Shown here piece after piece: positions 1-7,437 of a DNA stretch of 64,000 nt. The stretch is taken from positions 1,612,001 to 1,676,000 of the forward strand of contig CBDHFR010000004.1 of assembly GCA_965262665.1 (NCBI GenBank), written 5' to 3'. This DNA comes from CBDBND01 sp965262665 (GTDB lineage: Bacteria > Pseudomonadota > Alphaproteobacteria > Rhodospirillales > Rhodospirillaceae). Position 1 is the first letter of the stretch. Every line of letters starts with the position of its first letter. Both the position numbers and the translations under genes were made by a program. The notes under the pieces were generated by a model. The model made no database searches. It worked only from the letters and a program-made list of their open reading frames with translations, and was not told the DNA's origin.

Positions 1-167
1 CCATCGAGAGACGCATAGCGCATGGCCTCTACCACGCGTCGTTCGCCGCCCGACGGAACGGGTAAAAGTTGATCTAAGGTGTCATTAACCAGCGTAGCGA
101 CATCATCAAGAGTGTCGGTGAATGCGGCGTTTGGTTCGGTTGATTGATTTACCGCGATGCGGTTCAT
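1..167 (-). CDS. ispA: Farnesyl/geranyl diphosphate synthase, N-terminal part
   Basis: Only the first 55 codons lie in the window; the gene runs off the left edge. The start ATG (167-165) overlaps the xseB stop as ATGA. The translated N-terminus contains RRVVEAMRYASLDG, the segment that precedes the GGKR substrate-binding motif in short-chain polyprenyl synthases. The family condenses isopentenyl diphosphate with allylic diphosphates to make farnesyl diphosphate for quinones and undecaprenyl lipid. The xseB-ispA order is the usual bacterial one and supports the call. Confidence 0.85.
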   Translation of the reverse strand, partial: MNRIAVNQSTEPNAAFTDTLDDVATLVNDTLDQLLPVPSGGERRVVEAMRYASLD

Positions 168-412
168 TCAGGATCCACGTCTTCGAGTTTCATGGCGTCA
201 CCCAGCCCGGTAATTTTTTCGACTTTCATGCGGGCGTCGGCCAGCTTGGCTTCGCAATGGCGTTTCAACAGTGCACCACGTTCATAGTGTTTGACGGCTT
301 CTTCGAGTTTAACCTGGCCACTCTCGAGCTCACGGACAATGTCTTCCAGTTCTTCAAGTGCGTCCTCAAAGCTCTTTTCAGCAATATCTTTGGGGATTTT
401 TGGTTCAGCCAT
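164..412 (-). CDS. xseB: Exodeoxyribonuclease VII small subunit
   Basis: An 82-residue acidic, helical protein with the family core SFEDALEELEDIVRELESG followed by LEEAVKHYERG. XseB binds XseA to form exonuclease VII, which degrades single-stranded DNA to oligonucleotides in repair. Length matches the family (about 75-85 residues). It lies 27 bases after the deacetylase-like gene and overlaps ispA by ATGA, so the three are probably one transcript. xseA is not in the window. Confidence 0.95.
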   Translation of the reverse strand: MAEPKIPKDIAEKSFEDALEELEDIVRELESGQVKLEEAVKHYERGALLKRHCEAKLADARMKVEKITGLGDAMKLEDVDPE

Positions 413-439
413 CCGATCGACCCTTAAACAAACTACTTT

Positions 440-1369
440 TCACCCGTCCATGAGAGATTTGACATGGGCGGCCGTGCTGGCCCCCAATGCGCGGAGGTTA
501 TACCCCCCCTCAAGGGTGGATACCACCCGCCCATCGGTATGCGTGTTGGCGGCGGCCAAAACCATGCGTGTTGCCCAGGCGAAGTCATCTTCTTCCAATC
601 CCATATGGGACAAGGGATCGTCCTTATGGGCATCAAACCCGGCAGAAATGAGAACCAAGTCGGGCGCAAATGAGTCAAGCGCCGGCAATATGTCGCGCTC
701 AAACGCCTTGCGGAACGTGCCACCGTCGGTACCGGGCGGAAGCGGCACGTTGACCACATTGTTGTGAGCACCACGTTCATCGGCTGCACCGGTACCCGGG
801 TAGTGTGGATATTGGTGGGAAGACGCAAAAAACAAATTGGGATCGTCCCAAAAAATATCCTGTGTGCCGTTGCCGTGGTGGACATCGAAATCGACCACTG
901 CAATTTTATTTGCACCATGGGCCTTTCTGGCATGAAAGGCGGCCACCGCCACATTGTTAACGAAGCAGAATCCCATCGCTCGATTGCGCTCTGCATGGTG
1001 TCCCGGAGGACGCACAGCACAAAACGCTGTCGGCACTTGACCGCTCATGACTTCGTCCACGGCGAGCACCAGGGCGCCAGCGCCGAGGCGAATCGCCTCG
1101 TCCGTGCCTGGTGACATCACTGTATCGGGATCGATATGACGATAGCCGCTGTCGGGTGCTGCGCTGACAACAGCGGAAACAAAGTCTAAAGAATGGGGGG
1201 CCGCCATCTGTTCATCGCTGGCATCAATTGCGGAACGGCGAATCAATGTCTTGAAAACCTCATCATCCAAAGCCTTGCGCACGCTCCGTAAACGGTCAGC
1301 GGTTTCCGGATGACCGGGTCCCGTATCGTGATCGAGAAAGCTGTCATCGGTGACAAAAAGAACGCTCAT
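440..1369 (-). CDS. Histone-deacetylase-family hydrolase (AcuC/HDAC-like)
   Basis: About 309 residues with the arginase/deacetylase fold signatures: RPPGHHAE, FCFVNNVA, the metal-binding block DFDVHHGNGTQDIF, and ISAGFDAHKDDPL. These carry the HH pair and Asp/His zinc ligands of class II HDAC-like enzymes. Bacterial members remove acetyl groups from small amines or protein lysines; the substrate cannot be read from sequence. I chose the ATG at 1369 (protein MSVLFVTDD) because GAGAGGG sits just upstream; a TTG four codons earlier is also open. The gene is first in an operon with xseB and ispA, a common alphaproteobacterial arrangement. Confidence 0.9.
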   Translation of the reverse strand: MSVLFVTDDSFLDHDTGPGHPETADRLRSVRKALDDEVFKTLIRRSAIDASDEQMAAPHSLDFVSAVVSAAPDSGYRHIDPDTVMSPGTDEAIRLGAGALVLAVDEVMSGQVPTAFCAVRPPGHHAERNRAMGFCFVNNVAVAAFHARKAHGANKIAVVDFDVHHGNGTQDIFWDDPNLFFASSHQYPHYPGTGAADERGAHNNVVNVPLPPGTDGGTFRKAFERDILPALDSFAPDLVLISAGFDAHKDDPLSHMGLEEDDFAWATRMVLAAANTHTDGRVVSTLEGGYNLRALGASTAAHVKSLMDG

Positions 1370-1494
1370 GGTCCCTCTCAAGTCGGGCTTAATGCAGCTA
1401 AAGTTAGCATAAACGGCAACGACGGGGGCTTAAATCAGCCCGTTCCATTTCCCAGAGAGATCAGTCTCGTTAAACTAGCGAGGCAGAGCGGAGG
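1370..1494. promoter_or_regulatory. Divergent promoter region of the deacetylase and arsR genes, cut by an IS
   Basis: This 125-base stretch is what remains of the original intergenic region. Removing the IS at 1495-3006 joins it directly to the arsR ribosome binding site and GTG start at 3021. It should therefore contain the native arsR promoter and possibly its operator. No clear -35/-10 pair or palindrome could be assigned by eye. Confidence 0.4.
1486..1494. repeat. 9-bp target duplication, left copy
   Basis: GAGCGGAGG directly abuts the left IS end and is repeated exactly at 3007-3015 next to the right end. Nine bases is longer than the 3-5 usual for IS3-family elements, but the match is perfect and sits at both element termini. 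Confidence 0.8.
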
Positions 1495-1567
1495 TGTCCG
1501 TCATCAAAACAAATGGGACTGTTGAGCGTGTTTCATAAGGGAGGATCGGGCTCATCTTTGTTTGATG

Positions 1568-2548
1568 TTAAGCCGCTTGGCGTTGATGGTTCAAGCGGCG
1601 GTTTTGGGTGGTCAGTTTTTTGATCTTTTTTCTCTTTTCGATGCTGGCGGTGTGGCGTCCAAAGTAGGCGTCGGCTGGAGTTACGTTGCCGATGCTCTCG
1701 TGGTAGCGTTGGTTGTTGTAGCGATCGACGAAGGCGCTGATCTGGTTTTCGAGATCGCCGGGTAGATAATAATTTTCAAGCAGGATCCGGTTCTTCAGCG
1801 TTTGATGCCAGCGCTCGATCTTGCCCTGGGTTTGCGGGTGATACGGTGCGCCCCGAACGTGATCCATACCGTGGTCCCCGAGCCATTCAGCCAGATCGCT
1901 GGAGATATAGGACGAGCCGTTGTCGCTGAGCAGCCTCGGCTTGTGGACGACATTGGCGCGATTGCAGCCTGAGGCTTCTAGCGCCAACTTCAGTGTTGCC
2001 GTCACATCGTCCGCCGTCATGTTGGTGCAGAGCTTCCAAGCAATGATGTAGCGGGAATAGTCGTCCAAGATGGTCGACAGATAAAACCAGCCCCAGCCGA
2101 TGACCTTGAGAGAGGTGAAGTCGGTCTGCCACAGCTGGTTCGGCGCCGTGGTCTTGTCGCGGAACTCATCGGCTGCCTTGATGATCACGAAAGCGGGGCT
2201 GGTGATCAGGTCGTGGGCTTTGAGAAGCCGATAAACCGAGGCTTCCGAGACAAAGTAGCCCCTGGTGTCCGTAAACCTGACGGCCAGTTCCCGGGGCGAC
2301 AGTTGTGTCTCCTCCAGGGCAAGATCGATGATCTGCCCCCGGACATCATCCGGGATCCGGTTCCATACCCGGCCCGGGCTGCTGTTGCGATCCTCAAGAC
2401 CGGCGTCGCCAAAGGCCAGAAAACGATCGTACCAGCGATAAAAGGTGGTCTTCGGAATGCCCAGCTTGTCCAAAGTGGACCCGACGCCCAGGTGGGACTG
2501 CTCGACCAGGCGGATGATCTCCAGCTTCTCGGATGCGCGATACCTCAT
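1568..2548 (-). CDS. IS3-family transposase OrfB (rve integrase core)
   Basis: 326 residues. An N-terminal helix-turn-helix (about residues 1-60, KLEIIRLVEQS ... PKTTFYRWYDRF) precedes a DDE integrase core. Visible catalytic segments are QLWQTDFTSLKV (first Asp), LLSDNGSSYIS (second Asp) and PYHPQTQGKIERWH (Glu). The start overlaps the orfA stop as ATGA, which suggests translational coupling or frameshifting to make the full transposase. It appears intact. Confidence 0.93.
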   Translation of the reverse strand: MRYRASEKLEIIRLVEQSHLGVGSTLDKLGIPKTTFYRWYDRFLAFGDAGLEDRNSSPGRVWNRIPDDVRGQIIDLALEETQLSPRELAVRFTDTRGYFVSEASVYRLLKAHDLITSPAFVIIKAADEFRDKTTAPNQLWQTDFTSLKVIGWGWFYLSTILDDYSRYIIAWKLCTNMTADDVTATLKLALEASGCNRANVVHKPRLLSDNGSSYISSDLAEWLGDHGMDHVRGAPYHPQTQGKIERWHQTLKNRILLENYYLPGDLENQISAFVDRYNNQRYHESIGNVTPADAYFGRHTASIEKRKKIKKLTTQNRRLNHQRQAA

Positions 2549-2919
2549 TCCTCGTCTCCCCCGTGCCCGAGCATGTTTTTTTTGAGAAGACGGTTCTCCA
2601 GCGAAAGTTCGGCGACCAACTCCTTCAAGTCGCGCATCTCCTGGCGGAGGCCTTTAACCTCGCCCGAGGTCGCTTGGCGCCCGGTGTCGCCGGCGAGCCG
2701 CTTCTTGCCCGCTTCCAAAAACTCTTTCGACCAGCTGTAATACAGACCCTCGGCGATGCCCTCGCGGCGGCACAAGGCGGCGATGCTCTCCTCGCCGCGC
2801 AGGCCCGACACCACGATCCGGATCTTCTCCTCAGCCGTATACTGCTTGCGTGTCTTGCGCCGAATATCCCGAACCGTTCTCTCCGCCGGGTCGTTCTTGC
2901 TCATTAATTTCTGTCTCAT
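2545..2919 (-). CDS. IS3-family transposase OrfA (HTH)
   Basis: 124 residues. A helix-turn-helix of the transposase_8 type (KQYTAEEKIRIVVSGLRGEE ... LCRREGIAEGLYYSW) is followed by a leucine-rich coiled coil (LRQEMRDLKELVAELSLENR) that would mediate dimerisation. It binds the IS ends together with OrfB. The frame is intact and overlaps orfB by four bases. Confidence 0.9.
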   Translation of the reverse strand: MRQKLMSKNDPAERTVRDIRRKTRKQYTAEEKIRIVVSGLRGEESIAALCRREGIAEGLYYSWSKEFLEAGKKRLAGDTGRQATSGEVKGLRQEMRDLKELVAELSLENRLLKKNMLGHGGDEE

Positions 2920-3006
2920 CTTCGTTCCCTTCGGTCACTACGATGAGCCAGAAATCCTCCGTTATGCAATTACCTCAATTTGTCCCAAAGGCGCTGACGT
3001 CAGACA

Positions 3007-3020
3007 GAGCGGAGGCAGCG
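3007..3020 (+). promoter_or_regulatory. Right target duplication carrying the arsR ribosome binding site
   Basis: GAGCGGAGG (3007-3015) is the right copy of the target duplication and contains GGAGG five bases before the GTG at 3021. Because the duplicated target included the Shine-Dalgarno sequence, the insertion removed the promoter but left a usable ribosome binding site. Confidence 0.7.
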
Positions 3021-3350
3021 GTGGCAAAACACGACTTTAGCCCTTTGGAGCGAGAGGCCGAACAAACCTGTTCCATTCTCCGCACCATCGGCAATCCCCA
3101 CCGTCTGCTCATTCTTTGTCGGCTCAGTGCTAGGGAACACAGCGTCAGCGAACTCGAGTCTGCGGTGGGATTGAGCCAATCCGCGTTGTCACAACATCTT
3201 GCCCGGTTGCGCAAGGACAACCTGGTGATCACCCGCCGAGTTGCACAAACGATTTACTATTCTTTGGAAAACACCCAGGTTGAATCTCTATTAAAGGCGC
3301 TCAACAGCGTTTTATGCACCGACGCCCGAGACAAAATTGAGCAGGGGTAA
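3021..3350 (+). CDS. ArsR/SmtB-family regulator, BigR-like
   Basis: 109 residues with the winged helix TCSILRTIGNPHRLLILCRL ... LSQSALSQHLARLRKDNLV. The GTG at 3021 is chosen for its GGAGG site; the frame is open further upstream, but that sequence is IS-derived. It converges on, and overlaps by 39 bases, a metallo-hydrolase of the Blh/persulfide-dioxygenase type. That pairing is typical of BigR, a repressor that senses sulfide or persulfide through cysteines. Cys is present in QTCSIL and ILCRL. Sensing is inferred from context. Confidence 0.8.
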   Translation: MAKHDFSPLEREAEQTCSILRTIGNPHRLLILCRLSAREHSVSELESAVGLSQSALSQHLARLRKDNLVITRRVAQTIYYSLENTQVESLLKALNSVLCTDARDKIEQG

Positions 3351-4234
3351 ATCGGGACGGTAAAGGACATTGAGCGGCAACTTGAGATAGGTCACACCGT
3401 TGTCCTCGGGTTCGGGAAAGTGTCCGGCGCGAATATTGACTTGAACGGACGGTAAAATCAGCACCGGTATATCTCGGGTCGCGTCCCTTTCCTCCCGCAT
3501 TTTGACAAACTTTCCATCGGACACGCCGTCCTTGACATGAATGTTAGACGCTTTCTGATTGGCAACGGTGGTCTCACAGGCAAACGGACGCCCACCAGGG
3601 CCATAGTCATGACAAACAAAAACACGGGTTTCGGGCGGCAGTGCGAGAATGCGCTGAATGGATTTGTACATGACCGCCGCATCGCCGCCGGGAAAGTCAC
3701 AGCGGGCGGTTCCGCAGTCGGGCATAAATAGAGTGTCGCCGACGAACACAGCGTCCCCAATCAAGTACGTCATACAGGACGGTGTGTGGCCGGGTGTGTG
3801 TGAAGCGGTTTAATGTTCAAGGCACCCATGTCGAATGTTTCGCCGTCCTCCAGCAGCCGATTGAACTGACGACCGTTGACAGGAAAATCCTCACCTAGGT
3901 TGAAAATATCACGAAAGGTGGCCTGCACTTCCGTGATATGAACGCCGATGGCGATTTGAGCGTTCAAAGCGCTCTCTAGATAGGGTGCCGCGCTGAGATG
4001 ATCCGCATGCGCGTGCGTTTCGAGAATCCACGGCACTGTCAGCTTATTTTTATGGATGGTCTCGAGAATCTGATCGGCTGACTCTGCCGACGTCCGTCCA
4101 GCGTTGGCATCAAAATCAAGCACCGGATCAATGATAACGGCATGTGGGCCAGAAGGTTCTTGGACAAGGTAGCTAACCGTAAAGGTGTGCTCGTCAAAGA
4201 AGGCAGGAACGTGGGGGGAAACCGGTTCAGTCAT
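3312..4234 (-). pseudogene. Metallo-beta-lactamase-fold persulfide dioxygenase-like protein, frameshifted
   Basis: Two frames join into one about 300-residue protein. The first ends after DMGALNIKPLHTHPATHRPV; the second begins MTYLIGDAVFVGDTLFMPDCG. Features are the ETHAHADHLSAAPYL metal motif, then GDTLFMPDCGTARCDFPGG and VFVCHDYGP. The intact family reads HTPGHTPSCMTYLIGD at the junction, so two extra bases lie in the GT/CA repeat at 3794-3802. Relatives (Blh, ETHE1) oxidise glutathione persulfide in sulfide detoxification. The start is the ATG at 4234, with a GTG two codons earlier also possible. Confidence 0.8.
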
Positions 4235-4354
4235 GCTCACCTATATTAAACGTGTTTTGGCGATGCTAACCGACGAACCGCGACGGAACCACTGCCAAAC
4301 TCGTCTGCCTAAGGCATTGGTGTGCTCCGGGCGATGGCGATGTAATCTACCGTC

Positions 4355-5273
4355 ATGAAATACCGGATAGGCATTGATCTCGGCGGCTCAAAGATTGAGC
4401 TGGCTGTCCTGGATGCCCAGGGAGAAGTGACCGACCGGCACCGTGTATCCACACCATCGGGCGATTACGACGCAACAGTACGGGCGATTAGGGACATGGT
4501 TCTGGCCGCTGAAACGTCCCTTTCCGTTTCTCCGGCTGATTTCCCCGCCGCCGATTGGAATTGGCATCCCGGGAACGATTTCCCCGGCGACGGGTCTCAT
4601 CAAGAACGCCAATTCCACTTGCCTGATCGGCCGGGCGTTGGATCGGGATTTGGAGGACGCCCTCAGCCGGCCCATCCGTCTGGCCAATGATGCCGACTGC
4701 TTTGCTTTGTCGGAAGCCATTGATGGCGCTGGATCCGACTCCTCCATTGTCTTTGGCGTTATTCTTGGCACCGGCGTGGGCGGCGGACTGGTTGTCAACA
4801 AAACCATTGTCCGCGGACCCAATGCCGTCACGGGAGAATGGGGTCACAACCCCCTGCCCTGGCCGACCGACGAAGAACACCCCGGGCCAAAGTGTTACTG
4901 CGGACTGTCGGGTTGTATTGAAACTTATCTTTCAGGACCGGGTCTGCTTCGCGCGGCACATGCTTTGAACAGATCTTGGGTCAGCGCTGAGGACGTCGTT
5001 CATGCGGCGACCGAAAATGACCCTATTGCCCAGCGTTGTTTAGCTCAATACAGCGAAAGGTTGGCACGGTCGCTGGCCACCGTCGTCAATGTGATCGACC
5101 CAGATGTGATTGTCCTTGGCGGTGGGTTGTCCAATATTTCCAGCCTCTACCAAGATGTTCCTACACTTTGGGACACCTTCGTATTTTCCGATACGGTTGT
5201 GACGAAATTTGTGTCACCCAAACACGGTGATTCAAGCGGTGTACGCGGTGCGGCTTGGTTGTGGTCGGTGTAA
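4355..5273 (+). pseudogene. ROK-family sugar kinase (fructokinase/N-acetylglucosamine-kinase-like), frameshifted
   Basis: The N-terminus MKYRIGIDLGGSKIEL carries the phosphate-binding loop. The remainder is in the next frame: GIGIPGTISP, GTGVGGGLVVNK, and the zinc signature WGHN followed by CYCGLSGCIE. One extra base near 4543-4546 (CCCC) explains the break; removing it gives ADFPPPIGIGIPG. ROK kinases phosphorylate hexoses with ATP. Sugar specificity cannot be assigned. Downstream of the slip the protein is complete and well conserved, so this is a recent lesion or a read error. Confidence 0.85.
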
Positions 5274-5594
5274 CCGCACGGTGTTCGATCATCGGCAAAA
5301 ACCCAAGAGTCGCGCCGAATTCGTTTTGACCGTAAACGACCCAACCAGTCCGTCTACAGCCTCGTTCACCGCGTTTGATTCGCCTTCGTCAATCGGCGAT
5401 GCCTCTCTATCTACCCTTCAGAGTGGTCTCTGAACGGGTCCCTTCATCAATGGCAATACACTGATAAATAAGGGAATATTTTCGAAATACATGCTTCACC
5501 ACGATAACCTAAAGCATTTCCGATTTATTCTGACGCATAGCCGTCAGCAACCAAGAAGTTCCTGCAGTGCTCGTGATTGAAGAGGCCGCAGACG
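5274..5594. other. Intergenic stretch ending in an IS630 terminus
   Basis: No convincing gene. The last part (around 5509-5545) probably belongs to the outer end of the IS630-type fragment that follows. Confidence 0.4.
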
Positions 5595-5990
5595 TTATAT
5601 ACCGGCGGCTTTCCACAGATCATCGATGGTGCGGGGTTTTAAGCGCTTCATGTGAGCTTTGAACTTTGAAAATGCGAGCTCGATCGGGTTGAAGTCCGGC
5701 GCATAGGGCGGCAGGAACAAAAGCCATGCGCCCCGCTTTTCAACCGCCCGCCTGGCACCGTCGCGTTTGTCGGCCGGCAGATTGCCGGGGACAACAACAG
5801 CGCCTTTTTGAAGGGTCGGGGCGCGTTGCGTTTTGATGTACTGCTCGAATGCATCACCGTCCATGGCGCCCTCGATCAAATCAGGGCACCCAGGGCGCGG
5901 TCAGGCCGTCACCGCGCAATCCGGCAATGAAGGTCATGGTTTTGAACGTCACGCCCTGAATGACCTCGGTGAGGCGTTCTGAAGAACCCG
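5595..5990 (-). pseudogene. IS630-family transposase C-terminal fragment
   Basis: Two frames combine: TMTFIAGLRGDGLTAPWV and IEGAMDGDAFEQYI ... VVPGNLPADK ... LLFLPPYAPDFNPIELAFSK. The last segment is the DDE C-terminal signature of IS630. The break near 5880 shifts the frame, and the N-terminal half is absent, replaced by IS256-like sequence. Non-functional. Confidence 0.8.
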
Positions 5991-6340
5991 TCCAATGAGT
6001 GTCAGAAACTTTGTGTGTGAGCTGATTTACACAAACCAGGGAACCCGTTCCCTGGTTTGTGAGCGACCCTGGTGATAAACCCATGCCAGCCGGCGATGTC
6101 CTCGGTCCAGGAGGAGTCCCGAAGGGAAGCTCCTGGAGGGAGGGCGCCGTTGGATGGCTGACTGGCAGCACGAGGATCGCGCTCACCCTTGGACCATTCT
6201 AAACCGCTCCTCGAAGCGGATGGCAAATTCGCCTTTCACCTGCCACCAGAATTGAGGCGGCCGTTTCCACTTTGCCGCAACGCCCCGTAAGGCCGGATAG
6301 ATCAGCTTCTTGGCCGCGTCGTCGTGGGCAAAGTGGCCTT
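5991..6340 (-). pseudogene. IS256-family fragment: terminal repeat plus transposase C-terminus
   Basis: GTGTCAGAAACTTTGTGTGT at about 6000 resembles an IS256-family terminal repeat. Coding remnant: AAKKLIYPALRGVAAKWKR then WQVKGEFAIRFEERF, typical of the IS256 C-terminus, ending at 6183. The upstream part is lost where an ISAs1-type fragment takes over. Confidence 0.7.
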
Positions 6341-6549
6341 TGCTCCGCACCGCCCGTCGTACGGTACTTGGCGATCTCGACCCAGCTCTCACAGCCGGCG
6401 GGCACGCCGAGAAGGCATAGCAGCAACACTTCGTCGAGGGGATAGAGGACCGTGGCGCGTTGCCGCGGGTCGTCGAGATCGGTGAAATGCTCCAGGAAAT
6501 CAACAATCTGATTAAAGGCCTCGTTCGCCGTTCCAAACCGTCGCGTCAT
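6330..6549 (-). pseudogene. ISAs1-family transposase N-terminal fragment
   Basis: The frame starting at 6549 reads FLEHFTDLDDPRQRATVLYP then LDEVLLLCLLGVPAGCESWV, the N-terminal DDE_Tnp_1-associated domain of ISAs1/H-repeat transposases. It loses similarity near 6340, where the IS256 fragment begins in another frame. A chimera of two decayed elements. Confidence 0.7.
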
Positions 6550-6690
6550 TTCTGGGATCCTTCTTGCGAATCAAAAGGATCAATAGCGATTCAGACTTCT
6601 ACACTCTTGTCATCCTCAAATTCACCCGATTGCCCTGGCCTTCTAACCGTCCTCGATTGGTTCACTCACCAGAACACGGTACACTTTGAC

Positions 6691-7437
6691 TTGGCATTCG
6701 GATCGCCGGGTGAACGGGCTTTTGCCCGGTCCCTTCGTGGATGCGAAACCCAATTCAGATTTCTTTTTGCTGGCACCATCGCTGCGATCATTACGGTAAT
6801 CATCGTTGGCGTTGATTGGGCCAACGTCTTCAGAGGCACCGATGCGGTTCCTGACCAGGCGTCGTTCTCACCTGCCGAAATTGAGAGAATTATGGAAGAT
6901 TGACCGGCTGCCATGGCGGCCGTTGATGAAGCCCTGAGAGAATACCGCAACATTGGTGGCAGCCGCACCGGTGAAGCGGCGATCAGGCGTGGGGTGCAAG
7001 CCAATACCTTTACCGGTCTCGGATGGAACAGTGGGCGGGCCGAGTACCTGTTCAGCTACCTCTATATGCTGCGCAATGCACTTTTGAAGAACACGGATCA
7101 GCACCGCGCTCTGGGGTATTTCATGGAGCATTACCAGCGCAATCAGGCGGTCAATGAAGAACTCAAAGAATGGCAGATTGATCAGATTGAAATGCTACCC
7201 AAACAGATCAATGATGCACCCGACATCAACGAGTTTCCACCGGGCGATGTTGAATTGATGGCGCGCTATTTTGATCGGTTTCACACCATGTTGGTGAACT
7301 ACGGCCGCTCCCCACCTTTGCGCAACGATAGTAGCAGGCAACACCGTGGTGCTCACCCAGGATTAAGACGGGTCAGCCTTTGCACTTGGTGCCGCGCCTT
7401 TGTCGATCTCTTTGGGCAGATTGAGTTTGATGTGTAA
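6691..7437 (+). pseudogene. Unrecognised membrane-anchored protein with an in-frame UGA
   Basis: The same frame is open on both sides of a TGA at 6901-6903. The first part has one hydrophobic helix (FLFAGTIAAIITVIIVGVDW) and ends SPAEIERIMED. The second continues MAAVDEALREYRNIGG ... GRAEYLFSYLYMLRNALLK ... YFDRFHTMLVNYGRS. A single ancestral protein of about 250 residues with a TM anchor and helical cytoplasmic or periplasmic domain is the simplest reading. The 3' end overlaps the aspS terminus by 75 bases on the opposite strand. The start (TTG 6691) is a guess. Function unknown. Confidence 0.45.

Larger units (their letters stand above)
1495..3006 (-). mobile_element. Complete IS3-family insertion sequence, 1512 bp
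   Basis: The element begins TGTCCGTCATCAAAACAAAT and ends (reverse complement) TGTCTGACGTCAGCGCCTTT. The imperfect terminal repeats share TGTC, TCA and TGGGAC blocks. Two overlapping transposase frames, orfA and orfB, fill the interior. A 9-bp direct repeat flanks it, so this is a simple transposition event. An internally deleted relative lies at 17175-17729. Confidence 0.9.

Noticed and set aside
2850..3020. N-terminal extension of the ArsR protein to 2850
   Set aside because: The extension is encoded by the IS; the native GTG at 3021 has a good ribosome binding site.
6901..6903. Selenocysteine UGA
   Set aside because: No selenoprotein family and no convincing hairpin after the codon; a nonsense mutation or gene boundary is simpler.
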